Below the pieces are notes generated by a model. That model searched no databases and had not been told where the DNA came from. It saw nothing but the letters and a program-made list of their open reading frames with translations. From NCBI GenBank assembly GCA_014804675.1, contig JAAUZH010000032.1, forward strand, positions 84,487 to 132,185: a stretch of 47,699 nucleotides of DNA, given 5' to 3'. A program made the translations under genes and the position numbers. This document shows, piece after piece, positions 34,011-42,089 of this stretch (position 1 is the stretch's first letter; each line of letters opens with the position of its first letter). This DNA is from Lachnospiraceae bacterium (GTDB lineage: Bacteria > Bacillota > Clostridia > Lachnospirales > Lachnospiraceae).

Positions 34011-35459
34011 TCATAAAGCTTTCAGAAGCTCCAGAAGAAATTCCCATACCCGCTTTGTGGAAGAAATCGATAATTTTTCTTCTGTAGTATGGATATTCTC
34101 CATATTGGGCCCAAAGGATATGCTGTCCAAATCTTTGATTTTTCCAGCCAGAATGCCACACTCAAGACCTGCATGGACAGAAAGCACCGCCGGTTTTTTC
34201 CCATACATCTCTTCATATACTCTAATAAAGGTATCACGAAGGGGGGATTCCTCCTTATATTCCCATGCCGGATAATCTCCTGAAAAACAGCATGTGGCTC
34301 CCACAGAATGTAAAATATCCGTGACCTGATCCCGCAGCGCTTCTTTTCTGGAAACAACTGAGCTTCTCAGAGAAAAAGCTGTGGAAAATTCTTCTTCCTT
34401 TAACAGCATAATTCCAAGATTCAGAGAAGTCTCCACCAGGCCCTCCAGCTTTTGGCTCATGGACTGAACTCCATTGGGCACCGTACAGAGCAACTTAATA
34501 ATCTTTTCCGTCGATGTTTCTTCCAACGCTTTCTGATCCGGCTGCTTGTTACTCTCTTCAAAAACAATCCGAAGCTCTTTGTCTGTTTTCCCGTAATCCT
34601 CTTTCAGCTTTTTTTCTATTTCCCTCAAAGTTTTTTCAAAAATTACTGATTCATCCCGGGAAAAAAATACGGCTGCCACTGATTCCCTTGGTATGGCATT
34701 ATCCTTCGTTCCGCCTTCTAAAGCCGCCAGCCGAATGTCCATTCTTTCAGAAAGAGCCTGCAAAATCCTTCCCATCAGTATATTGGCGTTCCCCCTGTTT
34801 TTATGAATCTCCACTCCGGAATGTCCCCCCATTAAACCGGTAAGGGTAATTTCCACTCTGCGAAAGCCCTCTGGAATATCCGCCCGCTGTACTGGAAGAA
34901 GGCCATTGATCCGTATTCCTCCTGCACAGCTTACTGTAAGCTCTCCTTCTTTTTCCGAGTCGATATTCAATAGCCTTTTTCCTTTTAAGGACGATAAATC
35001 AATGGCCAGAGCGCCTTCCATTCCTACCTCTTCCTCCACCGTAATGACTACTTCCAAGGGCGGATGGGGAATCTCCTTGGAATCCAGCAGAGCAAGGGCA
35101 TATGCTACTGCAATGCCATCATCCCCGCCAAGGCTGGTTTCCTTAGCATAAATAAAATCCCCTTCCGTTTTTACATCTAAGGGATCGGTCAATAAATTTT
35201 TGCTGCAGCCCGGCTTTTTTACCGCCACCATATCCATATGTCCCTGAAGGATTACCGGTTCCTTGTTCTCATATCCCCTTGAAGCCTCTTTTTTGATAAT
35301 GACATTGTATAATTCATCCTGTATATATTCCAGATTTCTATCTTTTGCAAACTCTGCCAGATAATTGCTGATTCCCTGTATGTTCCCTGAACCATGGGGA
35401 ATGGAACAGATTTTTTCAAAATAGGAGAAGACAGCTTTTGGTTCTAATTGCTCTAACAT
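34011..35459 (-). CDS. pepD: aminoacyl-histidine dipeptidase (M20 family)
   Basis: 482 aa. Zn-dependent dipeptidase of the PepD/carnosinase-like branch. Metal ligands are seen in LQGHMDMV (His, with the catalytic Asp), SLGGDDG (bridging Asp) and VEEEVGMEG (Glu base and ligand), and near the C-terminus in SVHAGLECG. A dimerisation (lid) domain separates the two parts of the catalytic domain, as usual. I chose ATG 35459 (MLEQLEPKAVF), with AAAGGAG 9 nt upstream, over ATG 35483. It acts in cytosolic breakdown of X-His dipeptides. Confidence 0.93.
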   Translation of the reverse strand: MLEQLEPKAVFSYFEKICSIPHGSGNIQGISNYLAEFAKDRNLEYIQDELYNVIIKKEASRGYENKEPVILQGHMDMVAVKKPGCSKNLLTDPLDVKTEGDFIYAKETSLGGDDGIAVAYALALLDSKEIPHPPLEVVITVEEEVGMEGALAIDLSSLKGKRLLNIDSEKEGELTVSCAGGIRINGLLPVQRADIPEGFRRVEITLTGLMGGHSGVEIHKNRGNANILMGRILQALSERMDIRLAALEGGTKDNAIPRESVAAVFFSRDESVIFEKTLREIEKKLKEDYGKTDKELRIVFEESNKQPDQKALEETSTEKIIKLLCTVPNGVQSMSQKLEGLVETSLNLGIMLLKEEEFSTAFSLRSSVVSRKEALRDQVTDILHSVGATCCFSGDYPAWEYKEESPLRDTFIRVYEEMYGKKPAVLSVHAGLECGILAGKIKDLDSISFGPNMENIHTTEEKLSISSTKRVWEFLLELLKAL

Positions 35460-35514
35460 AACTATATACTCCTTTCTTTTCAATAAGCTTTATATCTTTT
35501 TGCAAATAAAAAAA

Positions 35515-35586
35515 CTCCCCGAGTAGGGCTCGAACCTACAACCCCACGGTTAACAGCCGTGTGCTCTACCATTGAGCTATCGAGGA
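35515..35586 (-). tRNA. tRNA-Asn (anticodon GTT)
   Basis: A 72-nt tRNA: acceptor TCCTCGA/TCGGGGA (one wobble), D-arm GCTCAATGGTAGAGC, anticodon loop CTGTTAA giving GTT, T-arm GGTTCGAGCCC. A run of seven T follows at once on the minus strand. CCA is not encoded. Confidence 0.95.
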
Positions 35587-35658
35587 ATACAGTATTATTA
35601 TATTCATGATGATTTCCAAAGTCAACATGATTTATACATTTTTTGGAAAAAAACGTAG

Positions 35659-35884
35659 CAGTTCAGCCAGTCAGAGAAGGGGAGTGCATGGAAAGGGCAT
35701 GGAGCCGGCAGAGCATCTGGTAGTCTGCCAGGCCTTGGCAAAGTCGCCAGCACTTACGCACCGTATTTTGGTGCGTTAGTACTGTTGCGTCTTTGCAGAG
35801 CGAAAGCGTGCCCGGCAAACTACCAGATGCTCTGCCGGCTCCATGCCCTTTCCATGCACTCCCCTTCTCTGACTGGCTGAACTG
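35659..35884 (-). repeat. long-arm hairpin element, copy D (66-bp arms)
   Basis: Perfect 66-bp inverted repeat (35659-35724 and 35819-35884), continued by a further 8-9 bp with two mismatches. The core of about 76 nt reads on the minus strand and is nearly that of copy A, with the same ACGCACC/GGTGCGT inner stem. CGGT/ACCG has become CAGT/GCTG, a compensated change. The inner part of the arm aligns to copies A and C; the outer 40 bp are unique to this copy. It lies directly after the rplT terminator, 67 bp past the rplT stop, and before tRNA-Asn. Confidence 0.94.
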
Positions 35885-35887
35885 GTA

Positions 35888-35926
35888 CAAAAAAACGCAG
35901 CCTTCATTGTTGTATGAAGAACTGCG
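35888..35926 (-). terminator. terminator of infC-rpmI-rplT
   Basis: Stem CGCAGTTCTTCAT / ATGAAGGCTGCG with a short loop, followed by seven T on the minus strand, 26 bp past the rplT stop. Confidence 0.88.
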
Positions 35927-35951
35927 GTTTTCGTTTACATAAAGTTCAAGA

Positions 35952-36308
35952 TTATGCTACCTTGCTTTTAGCAAGCTCTGCCAAAGCCTTAAAGCCTTCT
36001 GCATCATTCACTGCCATTTCTGCTAACATCTTTCTGTTGATATCAATTTCAGCTAACTTTAAACCATGCATGAACTGGCTGTAGCTGATTCCATTCATTC
36101 TTGCTGCTGCATTGATACGTGCAATCCATAATTGTCTGAACTGACGTTTTCTTTCCTTACGTCCTGCATAGGAAGAAGCCAATGCTCTCATAACAGACTG
36201 TTTTGCTACTCTGTATTGTTTGGATCTTGCTCCTCTGTAGCCTTTTGCAAGCTTTAATACCCGATTATGTTTTTTCTTTGCGTTCATTCCGCCTTTGATT
36301 CTAGCCAT
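35952..36308 (-). CDS. rplT: 50S ribosomal protein L20
   Basis: 118 aa, very basic. Starts [19 protein letters not shown] and contains [18 protein letters not shown] and [19 protein letters not shown], all diagnostic of bL20. In Firmicutes L20 also represses its own operon by binding the infC leader. Length is normal, and the ribosome site AAGGAGG is strong. It is the last gene of infC-rpmI-rplT. Confidence 0.97.
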   Translation of the reverse strand: MARIKGGMNAKKKHNRVLKLAKGYRGARSKQYRVAKQSVMRALASSYAGRKERKRQFRQLWIARINAAARMNGISYSQFMHGLKLAEIDINRKMLAEMAVNDAEGFKALAELAKSKVA

Positions 36309-36329
36309 TTCTTAATTCCTCCTTACGAT

Positions 36330-36527
36330 TTATAAATATGGTGTAATCTTCTTCATATTCTTAACGTTGCTGGCATCCGTCATGGTAGCTTTTCTAAGAT
36401 TTCTCTTAGTCTTAGCAGACTTCTTAGTTAAGATATGGCGTTTATAAGCTTTATTTCTTTTTAATTTTCCTGTTCCCGTTACTTTGAAACGTTTTGCTGC
36501 TGATCTGTTTGTTTTAATTTTTGGCAT
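36330..36527 (-). CDS. rpmI: 50S ribosomal protein L35
   Basis: 65 aa, very basic, with the bL35 pattern [20 protein letters not shown] and KRNLRKATM. It is 21 bp ahead of rplT and about 93 bp after infC, with AGGAGGG before the ATG. Confidence 0.97.
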   Translation of the reverse strand: MPKIKTNRSAAKRFKVTGTGKLKRNKAYKRHILTKKSAKTKRNLRKATMTDASNVKNMKKITPYL

Positions 36528-36620
36528 GTTAATTCCCTCCTATATCTTGTCCACTTCTGTGACTTTCGCCACATCTATTCTAACTGGTAAAAATATCAGT
36601 TAAAAACGAATCCTTTACAG

Positions 36621-37127
36621 CTATTTCTTTTCAGTCAAAAACATGGTCATGCTCCTGCCCTCTACCTTTGGCTCTTTTTCTATGACTGCAATATCCGATA
36701 AATTTTCTGCAAAATCATCCAAAATATGCTTGCTGTTTGCCATATGAGCCATTTCACGTCCTCGGAAACGCAGGGTAACCTTTACCCGGTCTCCTTTTCC
36801 CAAAAACTTCCTTGCCGCATTCATTTTTGTATTCAAATCATTGGTATCAATGTTTGGTGATAAACGGATTTCTTTGATTTCAATCGTCTTTTGTTTCTTT
36901 TTTGCTTCTTTTTCTTTTCTGGTCTGTTCATATTTGAACTTTCCATAATCAACGATTTTACAAACAGGCGGTTTTGCTGTGGGAGCTATCTTCACCAGAT
37001 CAAGTCCTGCCTCTTCTGCAAGTCTCATGGCTTCTCTGGATGACATGACACCTAACTGCTCTCCATCTTCTCCAATAAGCCGAACCTCTTTGTCTCTAAT
37101 TTGTTCATTAATCATTAAATCGCTAAT
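36621..37127 (-). CDS. infC: translation initiation factor IF-3, AUU start
   Basis: 168 aa. Begins at ATT (37125-37127; product ISDLMINEQIRDKEV), 9 nt after GGAGG, as in many bacteria, where the rare AUU start lets IF-3 control its own synthesis. Conserved IF-3 segments: VKIAPTAKPPVCKIVDYGKF in the N-domain and RKFLGKGDRVKVTLRFRGRE in the C-domain. An open extension of 23 codons upstream runs through the attenuator hairpin and is rejected. First gene of the infC-rpmI-rplT operon. Confidence 0.95.
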   Translation of the reverse strand: MSDLMINEQIRDKEVRLIGEDGEQLGVMSSREAMRLAEEAGLDLVKIAPTAKPPVCKIVDYGKFKYEQTRKEKEAKKKQKTIEIKEIRLSPNIDTNDLNTKMNAARKFLGKGDRVKVTLRFRGREMAHMANSKHILDDFAENLSDIAVIEKEPKVEGRSMTMFLTEKK

Positions 37128-37363
37128 AGTAGTGCACCTCCATAAAATATTCAACGTTTGATACATAAAAAAAGTGGATAGCCAGACTATCCACATAAAA
37201 ATTCATAGCTGCTCCCTATACATATAGGATATATGCTATCATCATATACCCACAGGTAAAGGAGATTCCATAAATATAAACGCCTATAAGCCTGATTGCC
37301 ATAGGGTGAGAGTGGATACTCTGCTTTGTTTTCCTATAAGATACGGTTTTGTATCTTGCGTAC
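37128..37363 (-). promoter_or_regulatory. infC leader (candidate L20 autoregulatory leader)
   Basis: About 235 nt of untranslated leader rich in local stems, for instance AAGATAC/GTATCTT at its 5' part, ending in the attenuator hairpin. Position, length and terminator match the L20-binding leader known from Bacillus infC. I could not verify the consensus, so the L20 link is inferred from context. Confidence 0.65.
37164..37194 (-). terminator. attenuator terminator in the infC leader
   Basis: Stem GTGGATAG / CTATCCAC with a 5-nt loop, followed by seven T, 37 bp ahead of the infC ATT start. Confidence 0.85.
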
Positions 37364-37369
37364 TGTTAT

Positions 37370-37398
37370 AAGCTATCATATAATTTGCTTGTTGTCAA
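37370..37398 (-). promoter_or_regulatory. candidate promoter of infC-rpmI-rplT
   Basis: Perfect TTGACA (37393-37398), 17-bp spacer and a weak TAGCTT (37370-37375). It overlaps the stop of the upstream gene at 37395. The -35 is convincing, the -10 less so. Confidence 0.55.
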
Positions 37399-37676
37399 CT
37401 ATTTTTTCCTTTTTTTCTCTCCTTAAGCTGCTCTGCCAGACTGGAAGCCGGCTCAATCAAAACAGATAAGTGCAGTTTTTTCTTCGTCCAGAAGGCATTG
37501 GAAATGTTTTGATTTACAAGGATTCCTTTACAGGAATTTCTCTTTTCCGATACCTCAATTTCCATGCTTCCTTTCAGACTTAAAAATAGCTGCAGCATAA
37601 GATGACTGTGTTTTTTTGCATCCAAATGGTCCGTAAGCATTGTAATATTGTCTTCGCTCCAATAAATTCTATTCAT
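37395..37676 (-). CDS. cupin-like protein, possibly AraC sensor-domain fragment
   Basis: 93 aa. It resembles the N-terminal cupin (sensor) part of AraC-type regulators: a His-rich DHLDAKKHSHLMLQLFLSLKG followed by beta-rich GILVNQNISNAFWTKKK. The C-terminal helix-turn-helix domain is absent: the protein ends in a basic tail (LKERKKGKNS). It may be a truncated regulator or a stand-alone small cupin. The ATG follows AAGGATGATG, so it is probably expressed. Family call is tentative. Confidence 0.62.
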   Translation of the reverse strand: MNRIYWSEDNITMLTDHLDAKKHSHLMLQLFLSLKGSMEIEVSEKRNSCKGILVNQNISNAFWTKKKLHLSVLIEPASSLAEQLKERKKGKNS

Positions 37677-37761
37677 GAAACATCATCCTTTTATGCAGGT
37701 TTCTGTTACACCCATTTTTGTTTCTCCAATTCTGGAGTTAACAGTGTCTAACTCTAAATAC

Positions 37762-38412
37762 CTATAAAAGAATTTCCGAAAGCATGTCCACCGATTCTAC
37801 AATATAAGTTGCTCCGGCATCGGTAAGCTCCTGACGGCTTCCATACCCAAACAAAACTCCTATGGAATCCAATCCAACCTTATTGGCACCCATAATATCA
37901 TGTTCTCTGTCCCCTACCATAACTATCCCGGAAGGCTTGGATATCCCACAGGATTTCAGCGCATACCTGATCACATCATCCTTCCTTGTTCTTGTTCCAT
38001 CCATGTTAGCTCCGGCAATATAGGTAAAATACTCTTTCAGTCCAAAATGCTCTAATATCTGCACTGCAAATATTTCCGGCTTTGAAGTGGCAACAACAAG
38101 CGTCTTTCCCCGGTCCTTTAAATTCTTTAATAACTCCGGGATTCCTTCATAAACAGCATTTTCAAACATTCCCTTTTCCTTAAAGTATTCCCGATAATAT
38201 TCCACTGCCGTTTTTGCCTCTTCCTCAGAAAATCCATAATAATTCTCAAAGGATTCATGAAGAGGCGGTCCTATGAACCGATATAGCTTTTTTCTATCTG
38301 TAACCTGAATATGATATTTTTCCAGTGCATATGCTATGGAATTCGTAATTCCCACTCCCGGATCTGTCAAAGTTCCATCCAGATCAAATAGTATGATATC
38401 ATAGCTTTTCAT
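37762..38412 (-). CDS. HAD-superfamily phosphatase (phosphoglycolate phosphatase-like)
   Basis: 216 aa. HAD motif I is ILFDLDGTLTDPG (nucleophile Asp10), motif II is VVATSKPE, and the C-terminal acidic motif is MVGDREHDIMGANKVGLD. A helical cap domain lies between motifs I and II (YALEKYHIQVTDRKKLYRF). These fit the Gph/PpaX group. Substrate is not defined by sequence. It is 6 bp after the flavoprotein gene, probably in one operon with it. Confidence 0.88.
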   Translation of the reverse strand: MKSYDIILFDLDGTLTDPGVGITNSIAYALEKYHIQVTDRKKLYRFIGPPLHESFENYYGFSEEEAKTAVEYYREYFKEKGMFENAVYEGIPELLKNLKDRGKTLVVATSKPEIFAVQILEHFGLKEYFTYIAGANMDGTRTRKDDVIRYALKSCGISKPSGIVMVGDREHDIMGANKVGLDSIGVLFGYGSRQELTDAGATYIVESVDMLSEILL

Positions 38413-38418
38413 GTTCTT

Positions 38419-38901
38419 TCACCTAACCTTTCGGGGCCTTCTTTTTCCGGTAAAATCCTTTGTGGCGATTTTATAAACACAGACAGCATCTGCCTGCTCT
38501 TTGGTGAATTCCACTTCCATATGAGCCTGCTGTTTCATCAACAAGGAAAGGGCATGGCATTTTTCCTGCACATCCTCAAGAAACGTAACCTTTCCAAAGC
38601 CATGTATGCTGGAAAAATAGTAACCGGAATTGCAAGGGGTCTCTGCTGAAAATTCCGGCTCGCCTTCCTGACACATTTCAAAACAAACCTGATTATTTTT
38701 ATGTAATATGTCCATTTTACGGCCTTCTTTTGCGCTATGGAAATATAAGGTCAAAACATCTTCCTTGATCTCATATCCAAAGGAAAGGGGAATCACATAA
38801 GGCATTTCTCCATCAACCATGGCAAGGTGACAGGTCTTACATTTCTGTATCATATCTTCTATTTCCTGTATGTTTGTTACTTCTCTGTCTTTTCTTCTCA
38901 T
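38419..38901 (-). CDS. NimA-like pyridoxamine 5'-phosphate oxidase family protein
   Basis: 160 aa. Split-barrel flavin-binding fold: EIEDMIQKCKTCHLAMVDGE, then YVIPLSFGYE, and FHSAKEGRKMDILHKNNQVC, the typical NimA/FMN-binding pattern. Homologues reduce nitroimidazoles or bind FMN or heme; a resistance role cannot be claimed. Its gene has an extended -10 promoter about 80 bp upstream, and the HAD gene follows by 6 bp. Confidence 0.87.
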   Translation of the reverse strand: MRRKDREVTNIQEIEDMIQKCKTCHLAMVDGEMPYVIPLSFGYEIKEDVLTLYFHSAKEGRKMDILHKNNQVCFEMCQEGEPEFSAETPCNSGYYFSSIHGFGKVTFLEDVQEKCHALSLLMKQQAHMEVEFTKEQADAVCVYKIATKDFTGKRRPRKVR

Positions 38902-38983
38902 GTTTCCTCCTTCACCATTTTGTTTATAACGGCCTTCTGATTTCCACTGACAAGCACTCTAAAATAAAATGAAGCTTTCAAAT

Positions 38984-38992
38984 ATTATAGCA
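38984..38992 (-). promoter_or_regulatory. extended -10 promoter for the NimA-like gene
   Basis: Minus strand TGCTATAAT; no clear -35. The start of transcription would be near 38976, about 75 nt before the ATG. Confidence 0.5.
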
Positions 38993-39014
38993 CAAAACGC
39001 ATAATACCTATTAT

Positions 39015-39878
39015 CTAAAACAATGTTAACTGTTCATACTTTTCAGGAAATTCGTGCAAATACCGAAAACAGGCATCTCTATCACATACAATGCCATTTT
39101 CACCGCATTTCTCATAAAGAAGTTTCATCAACTCCCTGTTTTTCCCACTTGGTATTTCATAGGAATACCCATATGTCCGTTTATACTTTTCTTTCATCCC
39201 AGGAAAGTGCTTATCCAACGCACTATAAAAGTATTCCCTGCTGCCCTCCCGCATGGTAGTGCCCATTCCAAAACAGATAATCCCATACACCTTTGCCTGA
39301 ATACATGCCTCTAAAATCCCTTCTATATTTTCCTGTGTGTCATTGATAAAAGGCAGAATGGGCGACAGCCAGACTATAGTGGGAATTCCGTTTTCATGAA
39401 AAATCTTTAAGGCTTCCACTCTTTCTTTCGTAGTGCATACATTTGGCTCCAGTATTTTACATAATGCTTCATCATAAGTGGTCAGCGTCATCTGTACCAC
39501 GCATTTTGCTTTTTTATGAATGCTTTTCAACAAATCCAGATCCCTGAGAATTTTATTTGATTTTGTCTGAATCGCCACACCAAATTCATAACGCTCTATA
39601 AGTTCAAGACATCTTCTTGTCAATTGCAGTTCTTCTTCACAATGCATGTAGGGATCGCACATTGCTCCGGTTCCGATCATGCACTTTTTTCTTTTTGAGC
39701 GCAGGGCAGTTTCCAGTAATTCCGGTCCGTTCTGCTTCACTTCAATATCCTCAAAATCATGGAAAAAACCATAACATTTACTTCTGCTGTCACAATAAAT
39801 ACAGCCATGGGTACAGCCTCTGTAAAGGTTCATTCCATTATTGGCAGATAAGATTCCTTTGGCATTCACAAAATGCAT
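39015..39878 (-). CDS. SPL-family radical SAM protein
   Basis: 287 aa. Radical SAM cluster CTHGCIYC near residue 23 (CxxxCxxC), followed by DSRSKCYGF and VVQMTLTTYDEALCKILEP, the pattern of the spore photoproduct lyase-like/Rv2578c family. These proteins are distinct from true spore photoproduct lyase and lack an established reaction. A fourth and later Cys (CMIGTGAMCDPY) and KCGENGIVCDRDACF may hold extra metal. It is transcribed alone, and an upstream GGAGACAG site leads the ATG. Confidence 0.86.
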   Translation of the reverse strand: MHFVNAKGILSANNGMNLYRGCTHGCIYCDSRSKCYGFFHDFEDIEVKQNGPELLETALRSKRKKCMIGTGAMCDPYMHCEEELQLTRRCLELIERYEFGVAIQTKSNKILRDLDLLKSIHKKAKCVVQMTLTTYDEALCKILEPNVCTTKERVEALKIFHENGIPTIVWLSPILPFINDTQENIEGILEACIQAKVYGIICFGMGTTMREGSREYFYSALDKHFPGMKEKYKRTYGYSYEIPSGKNRELMKLLYEKCGENGIVCDRDACFRYLHEFPEKYEQLTLF

Positions 39879-39903
39879 ACTGTCTCCTTTCCGGCTGATT
39901 TAC

Positions 39904-40371
39904 CTAACCCTTTATGGGAAGCCAAATTTCAATGATTGATGCGGGGTCGTTCCATTTAAAACGATAGTCATATCTTTCGAAATGTAAAAATTCATTTTGC
40001 AATGGTAAATATTCTGTATCTTTTAATACTTCTTGATAGAGTTTTCTATAAGTGTCATATATCTTGTCCATTGAGCCCCTGTGTTCTATCATCAGATATT
40101 TATGACGCTGAATTTCTTTCGCAATAAAGCCCTCTGGAATAATGGTTTTTTGGGGGATAGCACAATAGTAAAATAACTTATCATTTCTTTTTTCCATAAA
40201 AGCATATTTTATCCAATTCCCATATTGTGATAAATAGGCTTTTTTTAAATTTGCATTAAACGTTCTCCAAAACTGTGTGCTTATCTGAATATTTTTTCTT
40301 TGAAACTTTGTAAGCTCTATCTCTTGCCCGATAATCGAAAATGCGTCTAGTTCACGTATTATGTATTTCAT
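39904..40371 (-). CDS. GyrI-like/AraC effector-binding domain protein
   Basis: 155 aa, single small-molecule-binding domain of the GyrI/SOUL-like type: starts IIRELDAFSIIGQEIEL, with FYYCAIPQKTIIPEGF in the core and FERYDYRFKWNDPASIIEIWLPI at the end, the typical terminal pattern. There is no HTH, so it is a free-standing effector-binding domain. It overlaps the DUF3781 gene by 4 bp, so the two are translationally coupled. Confidence 0.85.
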   Translation of the reverse strand: MKYIIRELDAFSIIGQEIELTKFQRKNIQISTQFWRTFNANLKKAYLSQYGNWIKYAFMEKRNDKLFYYCAIPQKTIIPEGFIAKEIQRHKYLMIEHRGSMDKIYDTYRKLYQEVLKDTEYLPLQNEFLHFERYDYRFKWNDPASIIEIWLPIKG

Positions 40372-40619
40372 CTTCTTTCCTTATGCGCAGTAATAATTGT
40401 GTAGCTATAGGCATTTACCGTTAAAATACAATTATCTACATCAATATACCAATTTTTACCTTTCCTTGTAATATGTGCATTTGGAGATTTGATTTTATCT
40501 TTGCACCATTCTACAATATCATCTGCCTCTAAAGACAGGTTCCTTCTTATCCTGACAATACCTAATTCAGTTGTGTGTAGTTTATCCAAATGATTCCGCA
40601 ATTCATTGTTTTCATTCAT
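40368..40619 (-). CDS. DUF3781-like protein
   Basis: 83 aa. Matches the pattern of the small DUF3781 family as I recall it: LHTTELGIVRIRRNL, VEWCKDKI, and GKNWYIDVDNCILTVNA YSYTIITAHK near the end. Function unknown. It precedes the GyrI-like gene with ATGA overlap, an arrangement that suggests a joint ligand-related role, but nothing more can be said. It marks the end of the minus-strand core block. Confidence 0.8.
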   Translation of the reverse strand: MNENNELRNHLDKLHTTELGIVRIRRNLSLEADDIVEWCKDKIKSPNAHITRKGKNWYIDVDNCILTVNAYSYTIITAHKERR

Positions 40620-40782
40620 GTTTCAACCAATCACTTTCCATTACCAAATCCCGAAAACGAAAAACGTATTTTATCCGCAACAATAAAACAAATTGGGACA
40701 AAATGTTTACGGTTAGAGGGAAGTAATTTCAAATTAGGCGGTATAACCCCGATTTCAAAGGCTATACCGTCTTTTCAAGTTC

Positions 40783-41526
40783 CTATGCGCCTTGCCTGTC
40801 TGTTTTTGTAGCAGAAAGGAAATTGATTTCCTCGACAAAGTTGAAAACAATATCAACTTTCTGTACCCGTTTCCCGCCCACCTTTTCCGGCGCATGGACT
40901 ATGATTTTCTTGATAAATCCATTGACAATTGCGGTCGCGTCTTCCTTTATCCCCGCATACTTGCGGATAATCAAACTGTCTTTCCAGTTGTACGGATTAT
41001 CGGGGAGTGCTTTCCCCTTTTTCTTTGCGTAATACGCTTTCGCAATCAACACGTTATCCGCTTCACCACAGCGGCGGCTTCCTCGTCCACAATCCATTGC
41101 TTCTTGTCAGTAGGGCTTACCATGTATCCATAGGGCGGTTTTGTCAGATGTTCCCCCGCCATGCCCTGCGCCCGTTTGATTGCCCGTACCTTTTTGCTTG
41201 TGTCCTTTACGTAAAAATCGTTAAACAGGTTACGGAACGGAGTAAAATCGCTATCGCCCTTTGCGCTGTCCACACCGTCATTGATTGCGATATAGCGCAC
41301 ATCACACTCCACGAAAAAGATTTCCGTATAGTAGCCGACTTTCAGATAATTGGGCCCCAATCGTGACATATCCTTGACTATGACCGTTGCCACGTTTCCA
41401 GCTTCGATTTCTGCAATCATTCTGTTAAAATTTGGTCTGTCAAACGTTACTCCCGACACACCGTCGTCAATGAAGAAAACGGGATTGGAAAAGCCGTTGT
41501 CCGGGCTTATATGTATTTGCTGTCAT
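40783..41526 (-). pseudogene. TnpX-type large serine recombinase, decayed
   Basis: Remnant of a large serine recombinase of the Tn4451/TnpX kind. A start with AGGAGGAATGAGCAT is followed by MTANTYKP and then loses frame; the catalytic N-terminal Ser region is deleted. The next part (41046-41459) reads FFIDDGVSGVTFDRPNF, MIAEIEAGNVATVIVKDMSRLG and the Recombinase domain KPPYGYMVSP. After VVKRI the frame shifts again to 40783-41097, with AKKKGKALPDNPYNWKDS and then only the C-terminal VNGFIKKIIVHAPEKV part. At least two deletions and two frame breaks are evident, so it cannot be active. Confidence 0.88.
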
Positions 41527-41588
41527 ATGCTCATTCCTCCTGTAATGAATGGCCGACAAACAGTAGTGCTAACCCTATTATAGCGCAC

Positions 41589-41789
41589 TTATCCCTGTTT
41601 GTCATTGGGCTGTTTGACGGTTTCCGATTTTATGAGCCGTATCATCTTGTCGCGGAGACGTTCCGAGCCGCCGCAGGAGGTAGACACTTCATAGTATGTG
41701 CCGCCGATTTTGTAGCAGACGGTTTCTTCCGTCGGTTTCCTGTCCTGCGGTACAAATTCACTGTCCCTGATTTCAATATCCCAATCCAT
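41589..41789 (-). CDS. TnpW-like transposon protein (probably truncated)
   Basis: 66 aa from ATG 41789. The C-terminal half KIGGTTYY-type segment (YKIGGTYYEVSTSCGGSERL) and RDKMIRLIKSETVKQ match the small TnpW family carried by Tn4451-like mobilisable elements. The N-terminus is uncertain: the nearest ribosome site is too close to the ATG, and the upstream sequence looks like a deletion scar. It supports the Tn4451-like origin of this strip together with the recombinase remnant. Confidence 0.65.
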   Translation of the reverse strand: MDWDIEIRDSEFVPQDRKPTEETVCYKIGGTYYEVSTSCGGSERLRDKMIRLIKSETVKQPNDKQG

Positions 41790-42020
41790 CCTTTTCCGTA
41801 AATCTGCCCGCTTTCGCCTATGGCTTGCCGGACAGATTCTGCTTGTTGGGAAGTGTCCCAACCCCTCTGATATTCCTCTCATTACCTACAACACCGCACA
41901 GGGCAAAAATGACGGAGTTTTGAGAGAAATTCTTCAAAAAGCTTTCCTTATGCTTTACTACTGGGGAAATTCCGAAAATGCCAAAACTATAAAATAAATT
42001 CGTAAAATTTTTTTGGAGCA

Positions 42021-42049
42021 TTGACAAGTTTCTTGATTTGCCGTATTAT
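42021..42049 (+). promoter_or_regulatory. promoter of the TetR gene
   Basis: Perfect TTGACA (42021-42026), 17-bp spacer, TATTAT (42044-42049). Confidence 0.85.
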
Positions 42050-42051
42050 AT

Positions 42052-42073
42052 AACAGTGATATATAACACCGTT
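42052..42073 (+). promoter_or_regulatory. candidate TetR operator
   Basis: Imperfect inverted repeat AACAGTG-N8-CACCGTT directly behind the -10 of the tetR-like promoter, where bound repressor would block initiation. The symmetric TATATAAC copies on each side strengthen it. Confidence 0.6.
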
Positions 42074-42089
42074 ACAAGAGGGCGCGAAA

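Noticed and set aside
37128..37196. infC start at an upstream codon (191-aa product)
   Set aside because: The extension passes through the attenuator hairpin and T-run. ATT 37127 follows GGAGG and gives the normal IF-3 N-terminus.
40739..40769. Terminator of the serine recombinase remnant
   Set aside because: A CGGTATA/TATACCG stem exists, but no T-run follows on the minus strand and only four T on the plus strand; too weak to list.
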